58,896 nucleotides of DNA, taken from NCBI GenBank assembly GCA_964425255.1, contig CAYRMV010000005.1, forward strand, positions 1 through 58,896. Reading direction: 5' to 3'. This DNA is from CAYRMV01 sp964425255 (GTDB lineage: Bacteria > Bacteroidota > Bacteroidia > Flavobacteriales_D > Crocinitomicaceae). Shown one piece after another: positions 8,072-16,926 of this stretch. The notes beneath the pieces were generated by a model, which was given only the letters and a program-made list of their open reading frames with translations, was not told where the DNA came from and searched no databases. The first letter of the stretch is position 1; every line of letters begins with the position of its first letter. The position numbers and the translations under genes are program-made.

Positions 8072-10240
8072 TTACTCTTCGTCCGATTTGTTTCTAAAAA
8101 TATTCCCGACTTCTTTTCCTATTTTTTGGATGGTTTCAACACCTTTAACAATGGCTTCACCCGAAAAATCTTCGTAATTACTGTAGATGTTTTCCGTAAA
8201 TTCCATCGATGGATAAATAAAAATATGATCGTTGTTGGAATACGCTTTTTCAAACTTAGAAAGGAACATGTTTATCCCCGTTTGATAGGAAACAGAACCC
8301 AATCGCGACGAACAAATCACCAATAAATCAGATTCTTCAATCTTAAAATTCATCAAGAAAAATTCATCGACATCATCTAAAACTTGATGAATTAGCTGAT
8401 TGCTGTATTTTTGACCTTGCTTGTACAATTCAATTTTTTCAAACGTTGTTTCGTTGGAGAATACATAAATTGGCAAATTCAATTCATTTGAAAGTCGTAA
8501 AATTCGCTCTAACCAATTGACAAAACCGTTTTCTAATTCAGCCAAAGCTGGAACTACCAATACTATCCGTTTTTTAGCAGCAAAAGCATGATCAAACTTA
8601 CAGAAGAAAACCGTTTTTTCACAGACATCGAGTAAGTGATCTCGATCATCACCCACAACACGCATGAGTAAATTTTCCTTGTTGCTATCATTTAAAACAA
8701 CAATGTCGGCTGCTAATTCTTTGGAAGTGCGTGCAATTCCACTCGATAAATTATGGTCAATGGTAGCAATCGCATTGATTTTCATTTCACCACTTGAAAA
8801 ATGCTTGATAATTTCATCCATGTGATGTCGCGAACGATGGATCCGTTTTTCCGCTTCTAAATCATTGGGAACAACATTCACCACGGAAATGGGATTCAAT
8901 ACTTTTTTATCTGTCACCAAAATGGAGAAATCGAGTAAATTTTCATTTCCTTTTAACTCATTGGTTGCCACCATCAAATGCTGCGAGCGCTTTTGTGGTG
9001 CGGTGAGTGTTTCGTCGTCGGATTGTTCTAATAAAAGTTTTCTTCCTGCACTTTCTGTTACAAAAGAAGCCACCATGCAAGTCACTAAAATCAATATAAC
9101 TGTTCCGTTCACAATTTCAATCCCCAAAATATTATCCTGGAAACCAACCATAATGATGGCTAATGTTGCGGCTGCATGCGCTGTGCTCAATCCAAAAATC
9201 ACTTGTCTTTCAGCGGATGTCATTTTAAAAACCAATTGCGTTGCTAAAGCAGCAAACCACTTTGAAAAAATGGCAAAAGTGGTTAAAACTGCTGCAATGG
9301 TCAAGGCCCAATATCCTTCTAGAAGCACTTTGATATCAACTACCATTCCAACAGAAATCAGGAAAAAAGGGATGAATAAAGCATTTCCAATAAATTCAAT
9401 TCGATTCATCAAAGCAGACGAATGTGGAATCAAACGATTGAGTGCCAAACCAGCAACGAATGCCCCAATAATGGGTTCAACACCAGCCACCTCAGCTAAG
9501 AATGCAGCGAAGAAAATAATCGATAAAACGAAAATATAATGCGATGTTTTCTCACTTTCTAACTTACTAAAAAACCATCGCGCAACCCTCGGAATGATCA
9601 AAAACATGATCAAAGTAAAAATAGTCAAGGATGTTAAAAGACTGAGCCAAAATTGAAAATCTAAGTTTCCTTTCGAGGAACTGGAAATAACCGCTAAAAT
9701 AATCAGTACAGCAGTATCTGTTAAGATGGTTCCACCGATGGCAATGGCAACTGCTGGTTTTTTGGTAATTCCAAACTTACTGACAATGGGATAAGCAACC
9801 AAAGTATGTGTCGAAAACATCGATGCTGTAAGTAAACTGGCTAGTGGATCTAAATTTAAACCGTAATAACAAATCGGAAAACCCAATGCTAGAGGAATAA
9901 TGAAGGTGAAAAATCCAAAGGTAAAACTCTTGTTTCGGTATTTTTTGAATTCGTTCATATCCAACTCTAGTCCCGCCATGAACATGATGTAAAGTAAGCC
10001 AATGGTAGAAAAGAGTTTAACTGCACCGTCGGACTCCATCATTTTTTCACCCAACAAATTCAACCCTTTTGGACCAATAATCACACCCGAAATAATCAAT
10101 CCGATGATGGATGGAATCCGAATTTTCCGGAGTAAAATAGGGGAAAGTAGAATGATGAATAAAATCAATGAAAAAATCAACACTGGATTTCTCAAGGGCA
10201 ATTGAAATTCATCGAGAAGGTGACTGAAAAAGTGATTCAA
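8072..10240 (-). CDS. CPA2/KefB-type cation:proton antiporter with USP-like C-terminal domain
   Basis: Inner-membrane monovalent cation/H+ antiporter of 722 residues. Residues about 15-400 form the Na+/H+ exchanger domain with roughly 12 helices, including the GGTILTDTAVL segment carrying the expected conserved Asp. Residues about 420-722 are soluble and resemble paired universal-stress-protein folds; there is no TrkA-N (KefC-type) NAD domain. The start codon is TTG at 10240. It is preceded by an AU-rich hairpin and a perfect -7 box, and the product begins MNHFFSHLLDEF followed by a helix. It is the first gene of an operon with the MBOAT pair. Substrate cation (K+ or Na+) is not determinable. 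Confidence 0.88.
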   Translation of the reverse strand: MNHFFSHLLDEFQLPLRNPVLIFSLILFIILLSPILLRKIRIPSIIGLIISGVIIGPKGLNLLGEKMMESDGAVKLFSTIGLLYIMFMAGLELDMNEFKKYRNKSFTFGFFTFIIPLALGFPICYYGLNLDPLASLLTASMFSTHTLVAYPIVSKFGITKKPAVAIAIGGTILTDTAVLIILAVISSSSKGNLDFQFWLSLLTSLTIFTLIMFLIIPRVARWFFSKLESEKTSHYIFVLSIIFFAAFLAEVAGVEPIIGAFVAGLALNRLIPHSSALMNRIEFIGNALFIPFFLISVGMVVDIKVLLEGYWALTIAAVLTTFAIFSKWFAALATQLVFKMTSAERQVIFGLSTAHAAATLAIIMVGFQDNILGIEIVNGTVILILVTCMVASFVTESAGRKLLLEQSDDETLTAPQKRSQHLMVATNELKGNENLLDFSILVTDKKVLNPISVVNVVPNDLEAEKRIHRSRHHMDEIIKHFSSGEMKINAIATIDHNLSSGIARTSKELAADIVVLNDSNKENLLMRVVGDDRDHLLDVCEKTVFFCKFDHAFAAKKRIVLVVPALAELENGFVNWLERILRLSNELNLPIYVFSNETTFEKIELYKQGQKYSNQLIHQVLDDVDEFFLMNFKIEESDLLVICSSRLGSVSYQTGINMFLSKFEKAYSNNDHIFIYPSMEFTENIYSNYEDFSGEAIVKGVETIQKIGKEVGNIFRNKSDEE

Positions 10241-10243
10241 GTG

Positions 10244-10262
10244 CTTAATTTTTCAAATTAAG
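10244..10262 (-). promoter_or_regulatory. 8-bp inverted repeat in the antiporter leader
   Basis: CTTAATTT and AAATTAAG pair perfectly around a 3-base loop. In RNA the hairpin would begin near the predicted transcription start and end 3 bases before the TTG start codon. It may be a translational hairpin or an operator. Confidence 0.4.
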
Positions 10263-10265
10263 ATT

Positions 10266-10273
10266 CAAATATA
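10266..10273 (-). promoter_or_regulatory. -7 promoter box for the antiporter/MBOAT operon
   Basis: Minus-strand TATATTTG matches TAnnTTTG perfectly, 25 bases before the TTG start. No clear -33 box was found. Confidence 0.5.
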
Positions 10274-10360
10274 CTTATTTTCATTTCAACAGATAAAAGA
10301 CATGCAATTATTATCAAAAATTGAGATTAAAACAAATCTTCCCCTTCAAAAACATGTGAT

Positions 10361-12457
10361 TTACTTACTAATAATCTTAAACTCCGTTCTACGGTTATTT
10401 TGATGCGCTTCTTCTTTGATTTTTTCCGATTTTAACTTAGCAATTTCTGCATCTGTAACAATCGGTTGTTCTTTTCCATATCCAGCAAATTCGAGACGGT
10501 TTTTAGCAATTCCTTTCGAAACAAGGTAATCCACAACTGCTTTTGCCCGATTTTCGGAAAGTTCTTTGTTCAACGTTGCTGATCCGCGTGAATCGGTATG
10601 CCCACTAATTTGAATCCTCAAAGTTGGGTTGTCTGTCATCAATTTGGTCAATCGATCCAATTCGTTTTGTGATTCTGGACGCAGTGAGTATTTGTTTAGA
10701 TCAAAGAAAATATTGCGCAGAACAATTACTTCTCCCACTTCCACTTTTTTCAATTCAACATCTTTCGTAAATTCCTGGTAATTACTTTCCTTCGGAATAT
10801 CAAAATTTTCAGAGTGGAACAAATATCCATTGGATTTTACAGCAATTCCATAATTTTTTCCGGCGGGAAGCGAAACCATGTATTTTCCTGTCGCCTCATC
10901 GGTTGTAAACTCTGCAATCACTGCGTTTTTTTGATTATCAATCAATTCAATACTAGCAGCAATTGGCTTTTTTGTTTTTGCATCAATGATTGTACCTTTC
11001 AACAATGACAATTCACTTTTCTTAACCTCCACTTTTGGTTCAATCACTTTCTCGCGAACAGGTACACCACTACTTGCCAACAATATATCTTCTGTGTTGA
11101 AAAGCGGTTTTTTCTCTTCGCCTAAAAAAGTGATCATATACAAATCTTTTTCACCAACTCCATCCTCTCGAAACGAAGTCATAAACGCTGTTTTTCCGCT
11201 TGCAGAAACCACAAAGAAAACATCGTCATCCGTGGTGTTTACAGGATATCCAATATTGGTTGGTTTAGACCAAGTTCCATCTTCTTGTAAAACAGTAAAA
11301 AATACGTCATACCCACCCATGGAATTATGTCCTTGAGAGGAAAAATAGAGTGTCTTCCCATCAGGATGTAAGAAAATTCCATCTTCGTTATAGGGTGTAT
11401 TGATGTGATCGGGTAAACGAGTTACTTGATCCCATTTTTCTTTGTCCGCATTCCATGTTGCACTATAAATATCCTTGTCTTTGGGATCTTTTCCTTGAAT
11501 GGGACGTGTACTGACAAAATACAGGCGTTTGTTGTCGGGAGAATACCAAGCAGAGGATTCGTGGTATTTAGAACAAACTTCCGAATTCAACTTTTTAGGT
11601 TTTGACCAAACACCATTTTTACGAATACTTTCATAAATATTTCCATCGCCACTGTCATCAATATAAACCAACATGCGTGAGCCATCGGGATTCAATGCAA
11701 CGGTTGCATCATGCCCATCCGTATTGATTGGTTCACCCAAATTGGTTGCTTTTGTCCAAACGCCACCTACTTTTTTTGCCGTATAAATATCTTCAAAATA
11801 CCCATCTGAAAAAACATCTTTTTCCGATTTTTCGTTGGCTGGTCTTCTACTTGTGAAGTAGATTTCTGTTGCATCAGCATTCATAATCATTCCGTATTCA
11901 GGAAATTCCGAATTGATCATTTTACCCATGTTATCAATCCAAACACGCACCGGTTTTTGAATCAATATTTTTCCATTTTTACATTCTTCAATGCGCTTTT
12001 TTGCTTGTGCAATTTTATCGTTATCGGTTCCCACTTTCAAGGAATTCAGATGTGTTTCAAAATGATTGATTGCAATGTCCCAATTACTAAGAAGTTGATT
12101 TCCTTTTCCTAAATAGTAGTGGATATCCGAATCGACAACTGGTTTTAATTTGAACGCCTTTTCAAAATAAGCCAAAGCTTTGTGTTTGAAATTTCCGTGA
12201 ATGTAACACACTCCAATTTTAAAATTTAACTCTGCATTATTGGAATTAAATTTTTGAGCTTGTTCATAAAAAGGCAATGCTTGCGAATAGAGAGGTGCCG
12301 GCATAGCAAAATACATTTGATCGCCTGCTTCTATTTGCCGAACCGCTTCTTTTAATTCTGCTTTTTGTTCTTTGAAGTTTTCTTTGGTGAAATCAATGCT
12401 TTGCGCCTGTGTCAAGCTTGAAATACCGAATCCGAGTATGAATAACCAATTTTTCAT
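10361..12457 (-). CDS. PorE-like OmpA family protein (TPR, beta-propeller, carboxypeptidase-regulatory, OmpA)
   Basis: Exported 698-residue envelope protein. A signal peptide (about 1-18, ending TQAQ) is followed by TPR-like helices (about 40-165), PD40/WD40-like propeller blades (about 190-440; repeated motifs such as YFTSRRPAN, YFVSTRP and YFSSQGHN), a carboxypeptidase-regulatory-like domain (about 485-570; starts LKGTIIDAKTKKP) and a C-terminal OmpA peptidoglycan-binding domain (about 580-698; SGHTDSRGS, LSENRAKAV, GYGKEQP). This order is that of PorE, the T9SS component linking the trans-envelope complex to peptidoglycan, but the family has many paralogues and PorE is a lipoprotein while this one has no lipobox Cys. 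It follows the TPR gene by 12 bases, so the two are co-transcribed. Confidence 0.85.
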   Translation of the reverse strand: MKNWLFILGFGISSLTQAQSIDFTKENFKEQKAELKEAVRQIEAGDQMYFAMPAPLYSQALPFYEQAQKFNSNNAELNFKIGVCYIHGNFKHKALAYFEKAFKLKPVVDSDIHYYLGKGNQLLSNWDIAINHFETHLNSLKVGTDNDKIAQAKKRIEECKNGKILIQKPVRVWIDNMGKMINSEFPEYGMIMNADATEIYFTSRRPANEKSEKDVFSDGYFEDIYTAKKVGGVWTKATNLGEPINTDGHDATVALNPDGSRMLVYIDDSGDGNIYESIRKNGVWSKPKKLNSEVCSKYHESSAWYSPDNKRLYFVSTRPIQGKDPKDKDIYSATWNADKEKWDQVTRLPDHINTPYNEDGIFLHPDGKTLYFSSQGHNSMGGYDVFFTVLQEDGTWSKPTNIGYPVNTTDDDVFFVVSASGKTAFMTSFREDGVGEKDLYMITFLGEEKKPLFNTEDILLASSGVPVREKVIEPKVEVKKSELSLLKGTIIDAKTKKPIAASIELIDNQKNAVIAEFTTDEATGKYMVSLPAGKNYGIAVKSNGYLFHSENFDIPKESNYQEFTKDVELKKVEVGEVIVLRNIFFDLNKYSLRPESQNELDRLTKLMTDNPTLRIQISGHTDSRGSATLNKELSENRAKAVVDYLVSKGIAKNRLEFAGYGKEQPIVTDAEIAKLKSEKIKEEAHQNNRRTEFKIISK

Positions 12458-12469
12458 TTTATGTTCTAT

Positions 12470-13519
12470 TTATTGGTTTGAACAATCACTAGTTTGGAAA
12501 TACGTTTGGGCATTTGCAACACCTAATTCAGCTGCTTTTTCCCAATCAGAACAAGCTCCTTTTGCATCGCGAAGCATTTCTTTTGCCACCCCTCTATTAT
12601 ACCAAGCCGAACCATTTTCAGTATCCAATTGAATGGCTTTATCGCAAGCTAACACAGCTTCTTTGTATTTCTGTTGTTTGATAAAAATACCGCCTAAATT
12701 GGCATGTGCAAACGAATAATCTGCTTTCAATTGAATCACTTTTTGAAACGATTGAATAGCTGCGTCCAATTCATTTCCTTCCGATTGAGCAAAACCCAAA
12801 TTATTCCAGTACAAATAATTTGTTGATTCAAGCTGTGTCGCTTTTTGATAGGCTTGTACCGCTAATTTAAAATCGCCTTTTTTTCGATAGGTCGTTCCTA
12901 AATTATTCCAACCAAGCGCAAATTTTGGATTGAGTTCAGTGGCTTTTTGGTAATCACTAATTGCTTCGGATAATTTACCAAGTTCACGGTTTGCACTACC
13001 TCGGTCGTGAAACGCAAAAACATGTTTGTCATCTTGTTTTATACAAGTTGAAAATGCTTGAACTGCCTCTTCGAACTTTTTTTGATTGAATTGACATACA
13101 CCCAATTGATAGGCATATTTCGCTTCGGATTTGATACCAAATGCTTTTTGATATTGAAGTGCGGCCTCTGCAAGTTGACCCGATTTTTCAGCTAAAATTC
13201 CTAACTCAAAATGTGCCACATGAGCTTGCGGATCAAGTTGGATCCAACTTTCGAAATCTTTTTTAGCTTCCGTTTCCTTTTTCAGTTCAAGCAAAGTAAA
13301 AGCTCGATTTTGAAAAGCTTTTGTGAAAGTTGGTGCAAGTCCGATAGCTTCCGAATAAAATCGTTCTGCATCCGCCCATTGACTTTGTTCAGAAGCAGTA
13401 ACACCTTGATTGTATAATTCTTGCGCTTGAGGAGGAATGGAATCTGATTGAGCAAATGAAATTCCGATAAACCCCAAAAATAACGTGAGTATATATAGCT
13501 CTTTTTTCGCCAGTTTCAT
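12470..13519 (-). CDS. Exported tetratricopeptide-repeat protein
   Basis: A 349-residue protein with a signal peptide (MKLAKKELYILTL through ISFAQ) and then about nine TPR units filling the rest (for example AVQAYQKATQLESTNYLYWNNLG and AIQSFQKVIQLKADYSFAHANLG-type helices). TPR arrays bind other proteins. The start at 13519 is preferred over the longer frame to 13579 because the signal peptide begins here and because a full promoter (13544-13576) lies inside the longer version. The gene is followed by the PorE-like gene, so it may work in the same envelope complex; that is inference from position. Confidence 0.88.
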   Translation of the reverse strand: MKLAKKELYILTLFLGFIGISFAQSDSIPPQAQELYNQGVTASEQSQWADAERFYSEAIGLAPTFTKAFQNRAFTLLELKKETEAKKDFESWIQLDPQAHVAHFELGILAEKSGQLAEAALQYQKAFGIKSEAKYAYQLGVCQFNQKKFEEAVQAFSTCIKQDDKHVFAFHDRGSANRELGKLSEAISDYQKATELNPKFALGWNNLGTTYRKKGDFKLAVQAYQKATQLESTNYLYWNNLGFAQSEGNELDAAIQSFQKVIQLKADYSFAHANLGGIFIKQQKYKEAVLACDKAIQLDTENGSAWYNRGVAKEMLRDAKGACSDWEKAAELGVANAQTYFQTSDCSNQ

Positions 13520-13543
13520 AGCAGTTTGGATTGAAAACATTAA

Positions 13544-13576
13544 CAAACATAGCATTTTTTTTGAAACTTGGACAAA
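13544..13576 (-). promoter_or_regulatory. Bacteroidota promoter for the TPR/PorE-like operon
   Basis: Minus-strand -33 TTTG (13576-13573), 21-base spacer, then -7 TATGTTTG (13551-13544). Both elements and the spacing fit the consensus. It predicts a leader of about 20 bases before ATG at 13519. Confidence 0.65.
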
Positions 13577-13681
13577 CAAGATTCAACAAAAAACCAATAA
13601 ATCGTTTAGACGAATAAAAACTAAATAGGTTAAGCATTATTGATTTAAAACAATTTAGCAATTTAGACAGAAGAGAATTTA

Positions 13682-13689
13682 TACCTTTG
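13682..13689 (+). promoter_or_regulatory. -7 box next to the start codon of the sulfatase gene
   Basis: TACCTTTG matches the consensus perfectly, and its last base is 7 bases from the ATG at 13696. Transcription would begin at or next to the start codon, which predicts a leaderless mRNA. Confidence 0.55.
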
Positions 13690-13695
13690 CGAAGC

Positions 13696-15591
13696 ATGAA
13701 ATTAAAAATAGATTGGTTGAACTCCATTCGTGTTCTTATTCTCCGTTTGAGCTTGATTCTTTTGCTTATGCAAATCAGTCGTTTAGCTTTTTATTTTTTT
13801 AATCAATCGAGCTTCCCGCAAGTTGGTTTGCAAGATTGGTTAACTGGGATTTTTTTTGATCTTATTTCAATTTCCCTTTATGGATTACCATTCATTGCTT
13901 TATCCTTAATTCCGTTTCCGTTTGTATTTCATAAAAAATACCAATGGATGTTACGAACTTGGGTTTATGTGTTGAGTATCTTGTTACTAGCGATGAATTT
14001 GATGGACATTGTCTATTTCAGCTACACCAGCAAGCGATCCACTATGGATTTATTTTCTATGCTAAGTGCTGGAAATGATTTCATGCAACAGATTGGTTCT
14101 TTTTTTCGAGACTTTTGGTTTTTATTGTTGATTTTAGTTGTATTACTCATTCTGTTGAGATTCCTGATCAAACGGATTCCATCTCCACTCCCACCCGAAA
14201 AATACACTTCCAATTGGTACATTCAAAATTCGTTGGTTTTTGTTGTCGGCATATTTCTTTTTATTGTTTTAGGGAGAGGTGGCATTGGCTTGAAGCCCAT
14301 AAGTCCGATTGATGCATCTCAGTTTACTCGAGTTGAAAATAGTGCACTTGTTTTAAACACACCGTTTACGATGATTAAATCGTTTAATAAAACATACCTA
14401 GAAGAAAAAAAATACTTCTCTAAAACAGATGAATTAAAATGGTTTAATCCAATTCGAAAATCAAAACCACTACATGTACTTCCGGCAAAAACCAATGTTG
14501 TCGTTTTAATTTTAGAAAGCTTTGGAAACGAATGGGTTGGCGCAGCTGGTGCAAAAAAATCATTTACGCCCTTTTTAGATTCTTTGATAGATCACAGTTT
14601 GTACTTCGAAAATGGGATTTCAAACGGGAAAAAATCCATTGAAGCAATGCCTTCGATTATTTCTTCCATTCCATCATTAATGGATAATCCATACATTTCT
14701 TCGCCTTATGGCAATAATCAAATTATGTCTTTGCCTCAAGTTTTAAAAAAAGAAGGGTATACTTCCGCCTTTTTCCATGGAGCAACAAATGGATCGATGA
14801 AATTTGATGGTTTTGCTGCACAAGCTGGATTCGATGCGTATTATGGCAGAAAAGAATACGGGAACGATGCTCATTTTGATGGTACATGGGGAATTTTAGA
14901 TGAATATTTTAATCCGTGGGTAGCAGAAAAGCTGAGTTCATTCCAGCAACCCTTTTTTGCTTCGCTATTTACGATATCATCACATCATCCCTACTACATT
15001 CCACCACACATGCGAGGGAAACTGCGTAAAGGTCCACAACCAATTTGTGAGTCGATCCATTATGGAGATTATAGTTTAAAAAAGTTTTTTGATAAAGCGA
15101 AAACCCAAAGCTGGTATTCAAACACCATTTTTGTTATTTGTGCAGATCACACTTCGGCAACAACCAATAGCTTGTATGGACAACGAACAGAAATGTATAA
15201 AATACCCATTGTCATTTTTGATCCAAGTGGAAAAATAAAACCGAAAAAAGAAAAAGAAATTTTCCAGCAATTGGATATCTATCCGACGCTTTTGGACTTG
15301 TTAAATGTAAAAACTAACTATTATGCATTTGGTCAATCATACTTCCAACGTCAAGCCCCTGAAGCGATTACTTACTTAGAAGGAACCTATCATTACATGT
15401 ACAAGCAATACATGCTCACATTTTCGAATGAAAAGGCACGAAATTTGTACAATATTTTGGTTCAAAAACAAGATACACCGGACTCCATTTCGTATTTTCC
15501 GAAGGAGAAAGCACAACTTGAAAAAAGGGTTAAAGCCTTGATTCAAAGATACAACCGGGATTTGATTTTGAATCAAACAACCGTTGAATGA
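13696..15591 (+). CDS. LtaS-like phosphoglycerol transferase / alkaline-phosphatase-fold sulfatase
   Basis: Inner-membrane enzyme of 631 residues: five N-terminal helices (about 1-205) and an extracytoplasmic sulfatase/LTA-synthase domain (about 260-590). Visible metal-site and family motifs include VLILESFGNEW, NGKKSIEAMPSI (the position of the family's Ser/Thr nucleophile), FFHGATNG and CADHTS. Family members transfer phosphoglycerol from phosphatidylglycerol to a glycan or lipid and release diacylglycerol. ATG 13696 is chosen over TTG 13687 because the latter falls within the -7 box. The stop overlaps the next gene's ATG (ATGA), and that gene is a diacylglycerol kinase, which fits recycling of the by-product. 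A Gram-negative has no lipoteichoic acid, so the acceptor is unknown. Confidence 0.88.
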   Translation: MKLKIDWLNSIRVLILRLSLILLLMQISRLAFYFFNQSSFPQVGLQDWLTGIFFDLISISLYGLPFIALSLIPFPFVFHKKYQWMLRTWVYVLSILLLAMNLMDIVYFSYTSKRSTMDLFSMLSAGNDFMQQIGSFFRDFWFLLLILVVLLILLRFLIKRIPSPLPPEKYTSNWYIQNSLVFVVGIFLFIVLGRGGIGLKPISPIDASQFTRVENSALVLNTPFTMIKSFNKTYLEEKKYFSKTDELKWFNPIRKSKPLHVLPAKTNVVVLILESFGNEWVGAAGAKKSFTPFLDSLIDHSLYFENGISNGKKSIEAMPSIISSIPSLMDNPYISSPYGNNQIMSLPQVLKKEGYTSAFFHGATNGSMKFDGFAAQAGFDAYYGRKEYGNDAHFDGTWGILDEYFNPWVAEKLSSFQQPFFASLFTISSHHPYYIPPHMRGKLRKGPQPICESIHYGDYSLKKFFDKAKTQSWYSNTIFVICADHTSATTNSLYGQRTEMYKIPIVIFDPSGKIKPKKEKEIFQQLDIYPTLLDLLNVKTNYYAFGQSYFQRQAPEAITYLEGTYHYMYKQYMLTFSNEKARNLYNILVQKQDTPDSISYFPKEKAQLEKRVKALIQRYNRDLILNQTTVE

Positions 15592-16484
15592 AGAAACGAA
15601 TTCGCTTTATCATTAATCCAATTTCGGGTGTCGTGCAAAAATCTCAATTGCCGAATCTAATCGAGGAATACCTCGACCACTCAAAATTTTCGTATGATAT
15701 TGCCATTACGGAGTACAGAAAGCATGCCAAAAAAATTGCGGCCATTTCTGCTCGTGAAGGGTTCGACATTGTTTGTGCTGTTGGTGGCGACGGATCTGTT
15801 CACGAAGTTGGAACTGCATTGACAGGAACTAAGACGCATCTAGCGATTATTCCGATGGGTTCTGGAAATGGTTTAGCTCGTCATTTGCGCATTCCTTTAG
15901 ACCCAATCGAGGCAATTTTATGTATCAACGAATTAAACACGGCAGTCATGGATACCGTTTTAGTGAATGACAAACCCTTTTTAGGCATTGGAGGTTATGG
16001 ATTTGATGCTTTGATTGCTAAACGTTTTGATCAATATCATGCACGCGGATTTTGGAGTTATACCAAATTAGTGATGCGCGAATTTTTTTCTTACAAATCC
16101 AATTCCATTCGGATACAATTTACTGATGGATCGATTGTTGAAGAAAAATTACTTCTTTGCACCTTAGCCAATTCATCCGAATTTGGGAACGGGTTCACAG
16201 TTTCCCCAAAATCTCATTTGGCAGACGGAAAAATTGAATTGGTTTTATTGAAACCTTTCCCTTACTGGCATGTGCTCCGCTTGGTGTATCTTTTTTTTAG
16301 AAAAAAGTCACATTTGTCGCCTTACATGAGTTATTATCCGATCGAAAAAGCACGCATTTTTTTGGAAGAACCACTCGCACATTATGACGGCGAACCTTTT
16401 GATGTGAGAAAAGAATTAAATGTAGAAGTGATTTCAAAAAGTCTTCCTATCTTGGTAGGAAAAAATTACAACCATGTTTATTGA
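15588..16484 (+). CDS. Diacylglycerol/lipid kinase family protein (DagK/YegS-like)
   Basis: Soluble 298-residue kinase that phosphorylates diacylglycerol or a related lipid with ATP. It shows the family's nucleotide-binding motifs VGGDGSVHEVG (about residues 64-74) and MGSGNGLAR (about 90-98), then the C-terminal beta-sandwich with DGKIELVLL. Length is normal for the family. It overlaps the preceding phosphoglycerol transferase by 4 bases (ATGA) and the next gene by 11, so it sits in a tightly coupled operon. Together they suggest turnover of diacylglycerol released during phosphoglycerol transfer. Sphingolipid-type or other lipid substrates remain possible. Confidence 0.9.
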   Translation: MKKRIRFIINPISGVVQKSQLPNLIEEYLDHSKFSYDIAITEYRKHAKKIAAISAREGFDIVCAVGGDGSVHEVGTALTGTKTHLAIIPMGSGNGLARHLRIPLDPIEAILCINELNTAVMDTVLVNDKPFLGIGGYGFDALIAKRFDQYHARGFWSYTKLVMREFFSYKSNSIRIQFTDGSIVEEKLLLCTLANSSEFGNGFTVSPKSHLADGKIELVLLKPFPYWHVLRLVYLFFRKKSHLSPYMSYYPIEKARIFLEEPLAHYDGEPFDVRKELNVEVISKSLPILVGKNYNHVY

Positions 16485-16926
16485 AACGGATTTAGAAACA
16501 ATACTTTCCTACTTGAATCGATTAGATGCAAATACGCAACCCAAATGGGGAAAAATGTCGGCACAACGAATGGTGGAACATTTAACAGATACAATTCGTA
16601 TTGCTACAGGTGAAAACCCTCAGGAACTAGTGATTGATGTGGAAAAATTACCCCGTATGCTTGCTTTTTTGGATTCAGATAAACCAATGGCACAAGAAAT
16701 TCAAGTACCCTTTGCAACACCTGAAATGCAACTTCGACACGAAGAACTTGAATTGGCTGTGGATGAATTTGTGGATGCTTTTTTAACTTTTGAAGAATTA
16801 TACGAATCAAATTCGGATCTTACACATGTACATCCATTCTATGGTCCGTTAAACTTCGATCAATGGAAAAGACTCAACTCCAAGCATTTGTCACACCACT
16901 TCACTCAGTTCGGACTGATTGATTAA
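16474..16926 (+). CDS. DinB-like four-helix protein (DUF1569 type)
   Basis: A 150-residue soluble protein. It opens with a helical pattern containing PKWGKMSAQRMVEHLTD, where the His is a typical DinB metal ligand, and ends with HPFYGPLNFDQW and KHLSHHFTQFG, typical of DUF1569/DinB-like proteins. Members are metal-binding helical bundles, often thiol-transferase-like, mostly of unknown activity. It overlaps both neighbours (11 bases upstream, 8 downstream). Its link to lipid or glycan metabolism is only positional. Confidence 0.75.
   Translation: MFIETDLETILSYLNRLDANTQPKWGKMSAQRMVEHLTDTIRIATGENPQELVIDVEKLPRMLAFLDSDKPMAQEIQVPFATPEMQLRHEELELAVDEFVDAFLTFEELYESNSDLTHVHPFYGPLNFDQWKRLNSKHLSHHFTQFGLID

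Noticed and set aside
8865..9539. 224-codon open frame opposite the antiporter
   Set aside because: Shadow of the hydrophobic antiporter gene; no signal, domain or promoter of its own.
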